A stretch of 64,000 bases of DNA from Candidatus Frackibacter sp. WG13 (GTDB lineage: Bacteria > Bacillota > Halanaerobiia > Halobacteroidales > Acetohalobiaceae), in the NCBI RefSeq assembly GCF_900114655.1, contig NZ_FOTT01000005.1:40677-104676 (forward strand), written 5' to 3'. Shown here piece after piece: positions 1 through 8,070 of this stretch (position 1 is its first letter; each line of letters starts with the position of its first letter). The notes below the pieces were generated by a model. That model was given only the letters and a program-made list of their open reading frames with translations. It searched no databases and was not told the DNA's origin. Both the position numbers and the translations under genes were made by a program.

Positions 1-1
1 A

Positions 2-700
2 GATGCCGGCGCAGACTTTATTGATGTTAACTGTGGTACTTTAATTCAAGAAGAACCAGAAGCATTAGAATGGTTAGTCAAAACAGTACAAGCAGTTGTT
101 GAAGTGCCTCTTTGTATAGATAGTCCTAATCCAGAAGCACTCAAACGAGGTTTAGAAGCATATGAACATGAAGAGAACGCTATAATTAATTCTATTACTG
201 CTGAAAGCGAAAGATATGAACAAATCTTACCGTTATTAAAAGAATATGATGTTTCTGTGGTAGCACTGGCTATGGATGATAATGGAATGCCTAAGAATGC
301 TGATGATAGAATCAATGTAGCTACTAATTTAGTTGAAGACTTAATTGCTGATGGTATAGCTATGGAAGATATCTATGTAGACCCGATAATCCAACCAATA
401 GGAACCGATGTTAAGATGGGACCTGAAATTTTAAATGCAATTGATACTATTACTAATAAGTACGAAGAGATTCATATTACTTGTGGATTAAGTAATATTT
501 CCCATGGATTACCAAAGCGTCAACTATTAAATCAGTCATTTTTGGTATTAGCTATGAGTAGAGGACTAGATAGTGCTATTTTAGATCCATTAGATGAGAA
601 AATTATGTCGTTAGCTATAGCAGGGGATACTCTTTTAGGCAATGATAAGTATTGTGGTAACTATATTAGAGCAGCTAAAAGTGATAAATTAACTATCTAG
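2..700 (+). CDS. Methyltetrahydrofolate:corrinoid protein methyltransferase (5'-truncated by window edge)
   Basis: The reading frame is open from base 2, so the gene starts before the window and about 232 codons remain. The visible part has the pterin-binding TIM-barrel pattern of the MeTr/AcsE/MtvA family: GADFIDVNCGT at the left edge, then the CIDSPNPEAL strand, and near the C terminus an ITCGLSNISHGLP segment. Family members move a methyl group between a corrinoid protein and tetrahydrofolate in the cytoplasm. Two corrinoid proteins and two UroD-type methyltransferases follow on the same strand, so it is probably the shared methyl acceptor step. The substrate of the whole system cannot be read from this protein. 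Confidence 0.88.
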   Translation, partial: DAGADFIDVNCGTLIQEEPEALEWLVKTVQAVVEVPLCIDSPNPEALKRGLEAYEHEENAIINSITAESERYEQILPLLKEYDVSVVALAMDDNGMPKNADDRINVATNLVEDLIADGIAMEDIYVDPIIQPIGTDVKMGPEILNAIDTITNKYEEIHITCGLSNISHGLPKRQLLNQSFLVLAMSRGLDSAILDPLDEKIMSLAIAGDTLLGNDKYCGNYIRAAKSDKLTI

Positions 701-831
701 TTACTGATATAATAAGATTAGAATCTAAAAGAAAGGAGGTAATTAGGTAGTATTATAAAAAAGATAAGGTTAGAATATTAACAGATTAGAAAATTATCAA
801 CTTGTTTTTAAACTTAAAGGAGGTTAAAATT

Positions 832-1461
832 ATGTCTAAAAATTTAGTAGAACTTATGGCAGATTTAAGAGAAGATGAGGCATTAGATTTAATTAAGAGC
901 CAAATTGAGGATGGCACAAATCCTCGGGAGATATTAGAGGATTGTAAAGAAGCGATGCAGATTATTGGTGATCGCTTTGAAGCAGGAGAATACTTTCTTC
1001 CAGAGCTTATGTTATCTGGGGAGATGATTAATGATGTTATGGAGATTATCAAACCTCATTTGAAGGATGAAGAGGAAGATGAAAAACTAGGAACTATTGT
1101 CCTTGGTACTGTTAAAGGAGATATTCATGACATTGGTAAAGATATTGTAGCCTTTATGTTAGATATTAATGGCTTTGAAGTATATGATATCGGTGTAGAC
1201 GTTTCAGTACAAGAATTTATAGATAAGATTGAAGAAGTTGATCCTGATATTGTTGCTTTGAGTGGCTTTTTAACAACTGTTTTTGATAAAATGAAGGATA
1301 CTATAGATGCTATTAAGAGTGAAGGATTACGAGAAGATGTTAAGATTATGATTGGTGGCGGGCCAATTGATGACCAAATAAGAGAGTATACTGGAGCTGA
1401 CGCTTTTGGTGATGACGCAATGGAAGCAGTTGCAATAGCAAAAAAATGGATGGGAGAGTGA
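832..1461 (+). CDS. Corrinoid (methyl-carrier) protein, first copy
   Basis: This is a 209-residue B12-binding carrier with the usual two-part layout: an N-terminal helical cap (about residues 1-88) and a Rossmann-like cobalamin domain. GDIHDIGKDI near residue 104 holds the D-x-H-x-x-G motif whose histidine ligates cobalt, and IGGGPI near residue 180 closes the nucleotide-tail pocket. The start is the ATG eight bases after AAAGGAGG (816-823); an upstream in-frame start at 802 has no such site. The next gene begins 7 bases after the stop. It should shuttle a methyl group from the neighbouring UroD-type enzyme to the tetrahydrofolate methyltransferase. Confidence 0.93.
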   Translation: MSKNLVELMADLREDEALDLIKSQIEDGTNPREILEDCKEAMQIIGDRFEAGEYFLPELMLSGEMINDVMEIIKPHLKDEEEDEKLGTIVLGTVKGDIHDIGKDIVAFMLDINGFEVYDIGVDVSVQEFIDKIEEVDPDIVALSGFLTTVFDKMKDTIDAIKSEGLREDVKIMIGGGPIDDQIREYTGADAFGDDAMEAVAIAKKWMGE

Positions 1462-1468
1462 TTAACTC

Positions 1469-2815
1469 ATGAGTCTTACTGATAATTGGAGCGAATTAAA
1501 TCCTGATGAAAAGTTTGAAGCAAGATTTGAATCCTTTAAAAATCCTGAAGACATTGATTTCGTTGACGAAGAAACCGAAAAAAAGTATAAGCAAGCGGTA
1601 CAGAGATTAAAAGATGCAATTGAACTAAACGAGCCTGATAGAGTTCCGATTGCACCTAATATTGGTTTTTATCCAACAGAATACGCTGGAATTACTGCAG
1701 AAGAAGCAATGTATGACTATGATAAATTAGCAATGGCTTGGGAGAAGTTTAATAAAGATTTTGATTTTGATTTTTTAGCTACATCGACTATGATTGGTCC
1801 TGGGGCTGTATTCGAGACACTTGATTACCAATTGTATAGATGGCCTGGTCATGGAACAGACGAAAATACCTCTTATCAATGTGTTGAAGATGAATATATG
1901 AAGGCAGACGAATATGATGCACTTATTGCCGACCCATCTGGATTTTGGATGAGAGACTATTTGCCGCGTATATTTGGAAGTTTAGCACCTTGGTCTCAAC
2001 TGCCTCCTTTTACAGACTTAGTAGAACTACCTTTTGTAGGCTTTAGTATGTTCCCGATTGGCCTACCTGATGTTCAAGAATCATTTGAGAAATATCTTGA
2101 AGCTGGAAGACAAGCATTAGAGTGGATTCAAGCTGTTGGTGAGATTGATGGTAAAGCAAGCGCGGTTCAAGGACTTCCTGGATTTATGGGAGGAGTTACT
2201 AAAGCTCCATTCGATGTACTTAGCGATACCTTAAGAGGTACTCAACCGCTTATGATTGATATGTTCCGGCGTCCTGAAAAGATACTTGAAGCAATGGAAC
2301 AGATTGTACCGATTATGATTGAAACAGGAGTAAGAGGAGCAACTGCTAACAATAATCCAATGGTATTTATACCTCTTCATAAAGGCGCCGATAGTTTTAT
2401 GTCTAGAGAACAGTTTCTGAAGTTCTATTGGCCTACTCTAAAAAAGGTGATTATAGGACTAGTAGAAGAAGGATGTGTTCCATTTCTATTTGTCGAAGGA
2501 GCTTATAATGAACGGTTAGATTTAATAGCTGATCCAGAATTACCAGAAGGAAGAACTTACTGGCTGTTTGATAAGACCGATATGGTTGAAGCTAAGAAAC
2601 ATCTATCTGGTAAGGCTGCTATTGGCGGAAATGTCTCAGCTTCATTAATAAAAACAGGAACTTCAGAAGAAGTAAAGGATTATGTAAAAAATCTTATAGA
2701 TGATGTAGCCGATGGTGGTGGCTTCATTCTTAGTACTGGTGTCGTTGTTGATGATGCTGAAGCAGAAAACTTAAAGGCAATGATTGAAGCTGGCCGAGAA
2801 TACGGAGTATATTAA
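1469..2815 (+). CDS. UroD-fold corrinoid-dependent methyltransferase, first copy
   Basis: This 448-residue protein belongs to the uroporphyrinogen decarboxylase superfamily, in the branch that transfers methyl groups to corrinoid proteins (relatives of MtaA, CmuA and the O-demethylase MtvB/OdmB). It is not a haem-pathway HemE: it is about 100 residues longer and sits between methyl-transfer genes. HKGADSFMSREQF (about 307-319) and FVEGAYNERLD (about 349-359) are shared with the second copy at 6490 and probably line the active site. The 7-base gap after the corrinoid gene suggests one transcript with it. A hairpin terminator follows. The methyl donor is unknown; methoxy or methylamine-type compounds are guesses. 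Confidence 0.85.
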   Translation: MSLTDNWSELNPDEKFEARFESFKNPEDIDFVDEETEKKYKQAVQRLKDAIELNEPDRVPIAPNIGFYPTEYAGITAEEAMYDYDKLAMAWEKFNKDFDFDFLATSTMIGPGAVFETLDYQLYRWPGHGTDENTSYQCVEDEYMKADEYDALIADPSGFWMRDYLPRIFGSLAPWSQLPPFTDLVELPFVGFSMFPIGLPDVQESFEKYLEAGRQALEWIQAVGEIDGKASAVQGLPGFMGGVTKAPFDVLSDTLRGTQPLMIDMFRRPEKILEAMEQIVPIMIETGVRGATANNNPMVFIPLHKGADSFMSREQFLKFYWPTLKKVIIGLVEEGCVPFLFVEGAYNERLDLIADPELPEGRTYWLFDKTDMVEAKKHLSGKAAIGGNVSASLIKTGTSEEVKDYVKNLIDDVADGGGFILSTGVVVDDAEAENLKAMIEAGREYGVY

Positions 2816-2820
2816 ATAGT

Positions 2821-2860
2821 TTTAAAATGAGTCTAGTTGTATAGCTGGACTCATTTTAAA
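2821..2860 (+). terminator. Symmetrical hairpin terminator after the first methyltransferase
   Basis: A perfect 13-bp stem (2821-2833 with 2848-2860, TTTAAAATGAGTC and its complement) closes a short loop. Flanking A and T runs let it act in either direction. It separates the methyltransferase unit from the transporter. Confidence 0.75.
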
Positions 2861-2950
2861 TATACATTTATATTTTTATTTTTAAAATTAGAGTTAAACT
2901 TCAATTAGAGATCAATAGGGTTTCGTGAATTTTTAAGGAGTGATTATTTA

Positions 2951-4210
2951 ATGAGTAATACTTTAGAATCAACTGATTCTAACCAACAGATATCCTCATA
3001 CCGTTGGGTGATATTAGGAATTGCATGGCTTAGTTTCTTTTCTATGGCAATGGCTTGGTATGTCATGCCAACGCTTGAGCATAAACTTGTAGAATTGTAT
3101 CAGTTAAGCTCATCACAATATTCAACTGCTCTAACAGTTCCATTTTTGATTGGTGGTGTTTTAGCTATTGGCGGAGGAATGTTGGCAGACCGATTAGGAA
3201 TTAGAAAAGCTGCTTCTTTAGGAATAATTATTTCTGGGCTTGGAATTTTAGGCAGGTCACAAGTCGGAGGATTCATTTCTTTATTGACACCAATGATGGT
3301 TGTTGGCATAGGATTAGGATTAGTTATGCCTAATCTGCCTAAATTAGTAAGTGTATGGTTCCCACCGGAAGAAACAGGACTTGCAACTGGTATTTATAAT
3401 ACGGCATTGATGGGAGGAATGTCAACGGGTTTAGTAATAGCTCCTTTTCTTCCAAGCTGGTTTGTTGGAAATATCATTCTAGGTACAATTATAGTAGTGT
3501 TAGGAATAATCTTCTTTGCAATAGTGAAGGATTCACCTCCGGGTAAAGAATTGCCTTCTTCTTCTTTGCTAGAAGGAATCAGCACAGCAATAAAGAGCAG
3601 AAGTGTTTGGTCAGCTGCATGTGCTGTGTTTTTAGGATTAGCCGGTATGGTTTCGGTTCAGGGTTCTCTTCCAGCGGCATTAAATAAAGTGTATGGGCTA
3701 CCAATGGCTACTGGGGGAAGAGTAGCTTCTTTGATATCTTATTTTGGAATTATTGGTTCTTTAACCTTTCCGGCGTGGGCAAATAAATTAGATAAAAGAA
3801 AGAGTTTTTTAGTCGTATTGGTTATAGGATTTCCAGTACTTATGTTTCTTACCTGGATATTAGGTGGAAATCCAATTATCTTGTGGGTAGGAACCGCTCT
3901 TGCAGGATATATTGCTGGAGGATCACTTCCTATGTTTATGGAAGTTCCAGCTTTTTTACCGCATATAGAGGATGACCCAATAAAATCACAACATGTTGGA
4001 GGCGCATCTGGTTTGTTAACTTCTCTAATGAATATTGGGGGTTTTATAGGGTTACCATTTATAGTAATGCCAGTAATATCATCTTTTGGGTACACAAAAG
4101 GGTTTATGGTTGCATTGCTTATTTTCTCTGCACAAGCAATTTTTGCATTAAGAATTACATTTCCGAGAGCTAAAGAGAATGAATTTGAAGATAAAGCAGA
4201 AAGTGTTTAA
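2951..4210 (+). CDS. MFS transporter, OFA (oxalate/formate antiporter-like) family
   Basis: A 419-residue membrane protein with twelve hydrophobic segments. The loop between segments 2 and 3 has the MFS motif GGMLADRLGIRKA (about residues 76-88). The N-terminal YRWVILGIAWLSFFSMAMAWYV-type start is typical of OFA carriers for small organic acids. AAGGAG lies ten bases before the ATG. It sits between the first methyltransferase block and the GntR gene, so it may import the methylated substrate or export its product; this is inferred from position only. Confidence 0.82.
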   Translation: MSNTLESTDSNQQISSYRWVILGIAWLSFFSMAMAWYVMPTLEHKLVELYQLSSSQYSTALTVPFLIGGVLAIGGGMLADRLGIRKAASLGIIISGLGILGRSQVGGFISLLTPMMVVGIGLGLVMPNLPKLVSVWFPPEETGLATGIYNTALMGGMSTGLVIAPFLPSWFVGNIILGTIIVVLGIIFFAIVKDSPPGKELPSSSLLEGISTAIKSRSVWSAACAVFLGLAGMVSVQGSLPAALNKVYGLPMATGGRVASLISYFGIIGSLTFPAWANKLDKRKSFLVVLVIGFPVLMFLTWILGGNPIILWVGTALAGYIAGGSLPMFMEVPAFLPHIEDDPIKSQHVGGASGLLTSLMNIGGFIGLPFIVMPVISSFGYTKGFMVALLIFSAQAIFALRITFPRAKENEFEDKAESV

Positions 4211-4238
4211 TGGGATATCTTTTAACTTAAGGAAAAGC

Positions 4239-4267
4239 TTGACTTTAGGGTTGTTATGTGGTACTAT
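4239..4267 (+). promoter_or_regulatory. SigmaA-type promoter of the GntR-corrinoid-methyltransferase unit
   Basis: TTGACT (4239-4244) and TACTAT (4262-4267) are separated by 17 bases, close to the vegetative consensus. The promoter is about 40 bases before the GntR start and precedes the operator at 4289. Confidence 0.7.
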
Positions 4268-4286
4268 CTAATTAAATAAAGTATGG

Positions 4287-4298
4287 TTGTCTATACAA
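4287..4298 (+). promoter_or_regulatory. GntR/HutC-type operator
   Basis: TTGTCTATACAA is a dyad around GTCTATAC (4289-4296), which fits the HutC-subfamily pattern GT-N-TA-N-AC. It lies just downstream of the -10 box and directly before the GntR ribosome site, the expected place for autorepression. No second copy was found before the neighbouring genes. Confidence 0.55.
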
Positions 4299-4308
4299 GG
4301 TGAGGTTT

Positions 4309-5085
4309 ATGAAAAAAAATTATAATCAAGAAACAGAAAAAATCGATAAAGATTCGTTCATTCCTATCTACTATCAACTAGCAAAGATTCTTGAAAGACA
4401 AATTTTGAAAGGGAAGCTGCAACCAGGAGAATCTTTAGCATCAGAGAATGAAATTGCTAAAAAATATGACATTAGTCGTATGACTGTAAGAAAAGCAATT
4501 TCTGAACTTGCGGATGCTGGTATGGTTTATACTGAAAAAGGTAAGGGAACCTTTGTTGCTAAACCTAAGTTAGAAGATGTAGTATTTGAATTAAAGAACT
4601 TTCACGAGGAGATTAAAAGTAGAGGAATGCAGCCTCGAACTAAGCTTTTAAAAGTGAAGATAGTTAGGGCTGATGAGTTACTTGCTGAAAAGCTAGAAGT
4701 TCCTCTCAATACTAATTGTTTATATTATCGTTTACTTTTATCTACACAAGAAGAACCATTAATTTATGAAAATAAGTATGTAGTCTATACTAAGCAAAAA
4801 CCAATATTAGAATCGGAATTAAATGACCCTTCTTTGTCGAATTTAGCAACTCATCATGGTGAAAAATTTCCTACGATGAGTAGAAGAGTTTTACACGCAT
4901 AAGTGGCTAATGAAGAAGAAGTAGATATTCTTGGAATAGAATTAAATTCACCAGTCTTTGTTGTTGAACAAACATTGTATGATTCTGATAAGAAACCAGT
5001 TGGCTGGGGCAAATCAATTTGCCGAGGTGACCGTTTCAAATTTACGAGTTCTGTCAGTTGGTCAATGGATAATACTGAAGATTAA
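4309..5085 (+). pseudogene. GntR/UTRA-family regulator interrupted by an in-frame TAA
   Basis: The N-terminal winged helix (SENEIAKKYDISRMTVRKAI, roughly residues 45-64) and the UTRA effector domain are both readable in one frame, but codon 4900-4902 is TAA. The reading resumes in the same frame with GTG GCT AAT and continues about 60 codons to the UTRA end (VEQTLYDSDKKPVGWGKSICRGDRFKF). A single change from GAA or CAA would restore it. There is no frameshift, so the lesion is recent, a sequencing error, or read through. Start ATG 4309 follows AAGGTGAGG. It would regulate the surrounding methyl-transfer genes. TAA is not the pyrrolysine codon (UAG). Confidence 0.8.
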
Positions 5086-5099
5086 AGGAGTCTATTAGC

Positions 5100-5735
5100 A
5101 TGAGAGAAGAATTAATAAGTGCAATTGCTGATTTAAAAGAAGATGAAGCACTTACATTAGTTAAACAAAAACTTGAAATGGGTGAAACACCTCTTGAAAT
5201 TGTAGAGCAATGTCGATTAGGTGTAGAGATTGTTGGTAAGCGATATAGAGAAGAGAAGTATTTTTTATCAGATTTAATAATGTCAGAGGAAATTCTAAGA
5301 GGTGTAATGGAGATTATAACACCGTATTTTACACAAAAGTATGGTGACCAAGAAGAAATTAATATTATTATGGGAACTATCGAAGGCGATATACATGATT
5401 TAGGTAAGAACATTATTATTTATCTATTGAAATCAGTAGGAATTAATGTTTATGATTTGGGTGTAGATGTTAAGCCAGAAGAATTTGTTGCTGCTTTAAA
5501 AGAAACTAATGCATCACTTCTAGGTATTTCAGTAGTATTAACATTCTGTATTAATGGAGTAAAGAAAGTAGTAGATCTACTAGACAAATCTGGATTAAGA
5601 GATGACGTAAAGATAATTATAGGTGGATATCCTGTAAATCAAAAGGTTAAAGAGTATACAGGAGTTGATTATTTTGAAAACGACCCTAATAAAGCGGTTG
5701 ATTTAATCAAAGATATAGTTGCGAATGAGGAATAA
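5100..5735 (+). CDS. Corrinoid (methyl-carrier) protein, second copy
   Basis: A 211-residue paralogue of the gene at 832 with the same cap plus cobalamin domain. GDIHDLGKNI (about residue 102) carries the cobalt-ligating histidine and IGGYPV (about 178) the nucleotide-loop end. AAAGGAG (5085-5091) overlaps the end of the regulator gene, so it is probably cotranscribed from the promoter at 4239. It is the natural partner of the methyltransferase at 6490. Confidence 0.92.
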   Translation: MREELISAIADLKEDEALTLVKQKLEMGETPLEIVEQCRLGVEIVGKRYREEKYFLSDLIMSEEILRGVMEIITPYFTQKYGDQEEINIIMGTIEGDIHDLGKNIIIYLLKSVGINVYDLGVDVKPEEFVAALKETNASLLGISVVLTFCINGVKKVVDLLDKSGLRDDVKIIIGGYPVNQKVKEYTGVDYFENDPNKAVDLIKDIVANEE

Positions 5736-5788
5736 CTTTCTAATTTTCAGAATATTGAGTAGAATAAATATAATAGGTGGTGTCTGAT

Positions 5789-6451
5789 TTGCAGAATATT
5801 TTTGTTGCCTGTAATACTTTAAAGGATGAAGTTATGCTTGTAGTAGAAGATTTAAAAGTAGATGCTCCAATTATCTGGATTGATTCTGGACTTCATGATT
5901 TTCCAGAAAAATTAAATAAGGCTATTCAGGAACAAATTAATAGAATAGCAAATGTAGAAAATATTATACTGTTATTTGGAGTTTGTGGGAATTCTTTGCT
6001 TGGCTTACATTCATCTAACGCCCGAATGATATTTCCAAAAGTAGATGATTGTATAGCCTTATTTCTAGGCAGTAATGAAAGAAAACAGACGTTAGATAAA
6101 AAAGCACCTTCTTATTATTTTACTAAAGGTTATTTAGAAAATGAATCAAATATTTGGTCTGAATATAATTATTGCATAGACAAGTATGGCTTAAAAAAGG
6201 CTAAAAAGATTTATAAAAGAATGTTACATAACTATAAAGAAATAAAAGTGATTGATACAGAAGCTTATGAGCCGAAGGAAATCATTGAGAGAACTAGTAA
6301 CATTGCTAATGAATTCGAATTAAGTCATAAAGTAGTAGAAGGTTCTCTAAGGCTTATTTATAAAGCTTTTAACGAAGAATGGGATGAAGACTTTGCTATA
6401 ATAGATGCTGGAGATCAAATTGTCTATAAGGATTTAATTATAAAACAATGA
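5789..6451 (+). CDS. DUF1638-family protein of corrinoid methyltransferase clusters
   Basis: About 220 residues with the DUF1638 pattern: an N-terminal IFVACNTL strand, LLFGVCGNSLLGL in the middle, then FPKVDDCIALFLGS and a YYFTKGYLE segment. The family is common beside methylamine and glycine betaine corrinoid methyltransferases, but its biochemical role is not established. The chosen start is TTG 5789, eight bases after AGGTGG; GTG codons at 5777 and 5780 overlap that site. It sits between corrinoid protein and methyltransferase, so a role in corrinoid loading or substrate handling is inferred. Confidence 0.78.
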   Translation: MQNIFVACNTLKDEVMLVVEDLKVDAPIIWIDSGLHDFPEKLNKAIQEQINRIANVENIILLFGVCGNSLLGLHSSNARMIFPKVDDCIALFLGSNERKQTLDKKAPSYYFTKGYLENESNIWSEYNYCIDKYGLKKAKKIYKRMLHNYKEIKVIDTEAYEPKEIIERTSNIANEFELSHKVVEGSLRLIYKAFNEEWDEDFAIIDAGDQIVYKDLIIKQ

Positions 6452-6489
6452 GGATAAATTAGTAAAAGAATGAATAGGAGGTAAATAAA

Positions 6490-7818
6490 ATGACTAATCA
6501 AGAACTTTCTTCACAAGAAAAAAGAGCGGAGATATTTGCTGATTGGTTATCACCTAAAGATATAGAATTTGTAGATGAGAAAGCAAAAGAAGCATACAAA
6601 AAAAGAGCACAAAGATTAATTGATGTGGTTAATTTAAAGCAACCAGATAAGGTTCCAGTCATTCCTAATGTTGGCTTTTTTCCTGCTTTTTATGCTGAGA
6701 TGACTCCAGAAGATATAATGTATGATTATGATAAATTTGAAGAATCTTATAAAAAATATACTTTTGATTTTGAACCTGATGCATATAAAGGTTCTATTGA
6801 AGCAGTTCCAGGAAAGGTTTTTGAAGCTTTAGGATATAATCTATATCAATGGCCTAGAAATGGAACTCCTGCGGAGACTTCTTATCAATGTGTAGAAGAT
6901 GAATATATGAAACCTGAAGATTATGATGCTTTAATAGATGATCCTACAGATTTTTGGTTGAGAAGGTATTTGCCTCGTATATGTGATGAGCTTCGCCCTC
7001 TTCAAAATTTAGGGGCACTTACTAGTATTATTGAAATGCCATTCACTCCTCCGGCTCTTATTCCTTTTGGAACACCTGATGTGCAATCGGCGCTTAAGAG
7101 TTTAATGGAGGCAGGAGAACGAGCGTTAGAATGGTTTGAAGCAGCAAATAGTATTAATACACAGATAATTTCTGCTGGATATCCGTTATTTATGGGTGGA
7201 GGTTCTAAGGCACCGTTTGACATATTAGCAGATACATTAAGAGGAACTCAAGCAGCAATGTTAGATATGTTCCGGCGACCTGAAAAATTGCAAGAAGCAA
7301 TGGAAAGATTAACTCCTTTAGCATTAAAGATGGGAATTAATTCTGCTACAGTTAATAACAACCCTTTTGTATTTATGCCTCTTCATAAAGGAGCCGATAG
7401 TTTCATGTCTAGAGAACAATTTAAAGAGTTCTATTGGCCTACTTTAAATAAAGTAATTAATGGTTTAATAGAAGAAGGATTAGTTCCATTATTATTTGCC
7501 GAAGGTGCCTATAATGAACGTCTTGATATTATTAAAGAAGATATCCCAAAGGCTAGTACATTATGGATGTTTGATAAGACTGATATGAGAAAGGCTAATG
7601 AAATATTAGGCGATACGGCTTGTATAGCAGGTAATGTGCCTAGTTCATTAATGTCTACCGGAGATCCTAAAGATGTAAGGTCTTATTGTAAAGAGTTAAT
7701 AGAGGATGTCGGTGAAAATGGAGGCTTTATTTTAACCACAGGAGCAGTAACTGATGAAGCTAAACCTGAAAATATTGAAGCAATGATTGAAGCAGGTAAA
7801 GAATATGGAGTATATTAA
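6490..7818 (+). CDS. UroD-fold corrinoid-dependent methyltransferase, second copy
   Basis: This 442-residue paralogue of the gene at 1469 is collinear along its length. It shares the ETSYQCVEDEYMK, HKGADSFMSREQF and AEGAYNERLDI blocks. It belongs to the MtaA/CmuA/MtvB side of the UroD superfamily and should transfer a methyl group to the corrinoid protein at 5100. A strong AGGAGG site precedes the ATG. The N-terminal 130 residues differ most from the first copy, which may mean different substrates. It ends the one-carbon cluster. Confidence 0.85.
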   Translation: MTNQELSSQEKRAEIFADWLSPKDIEFVDEKAKEAYKKRAQRLIDVVNLKQPDKVPVIPNVGFFPAFYAEMTPEDIMYDYDKFEESYKKYTFDFEPDAYKGSIEAVPGKVFEALGYNLYQWPRNGTPAETSYQCVEDEYMKPEDYDALIDDPTDFWLRRYLPRICDELRPLQNLGALTSIIEMPFTPPALIPFGTPDVQSALKSLMEAGERALEWFEAANSINTQIISAGYPLFMGGGSKAPFDILADTLRGTQAAMLDMFRRPEKLQEAMERLTPLALKMGINSATVNNNPFVFMPLHKGADSFMSREQFKEFYWPTLNKVINGLIEEGLVPLLFAEGAYNERLDIIKEDIPKASTLWMFDKTDMRKANEILGDTACIAGNVPSSLMSTGDPKDVRSYCKELIEDVGENGGFILTTGAVTDEAKPENIEAMIEAGKEYGVY

Positions 7819-7967
7819 AACCTACATTAATTATTAATGAGGTCAATAAAAATTATAATTTGATAGATGATGATAAGAAAGATAAGAGAAAATAATAAAT
7901 ATATTTCCTGGTAAATAATGTAATATTTGCTTTTGCTGATATCTTCCTATATAATAATGTAGAAAAA

Positions 7968-7995
7968 TCCCCTGCTAAATGCAGGGATATATTTT
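7968..7995 (+). terminator. Rho-independent terminator before miaB
   Basis: CCCTGC (7970-7975) pairs with GCAGGG (7981-7986) over a TAAAT loop, followed by a short T run. It ends the methyltransferase transcript. Confidence 0.72.
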
Positions 7996-8025
7996 TGAAA
8001 TTATCTTTTTGTGTTATAATATAAT
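7995..8025 (+). promoter_or_regulatory. Probable miaB promoter
   Basis: Two overlapping TATAAT boxes (8015-8020 and 8020-8025) lie just before the gene. TTGAAA (7995-8000) is the best -35, though spacing is off optimum (14 or 19 bases). Confidence 0.45.
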
Positions 8026-8070
8026 TTAGAATCGATTATGAATTATGATATAAGCAGGGGGGAAAGCAAA

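Noticed and set aside
1469..2815. HemE (uroporphyrinogen decarboxylase) for the UroD-fold genes
   Set aside because: The proteins are too long, duplicated, and embedded among corrinoid genes; no haem-pathway genes are near.
4900..4902. Pyrrolysine or selenocysteine recoding in the GntR gene
   Set aside because: The codon is TAA; pyrrolysine uses TAG and selenocysteine TGA.
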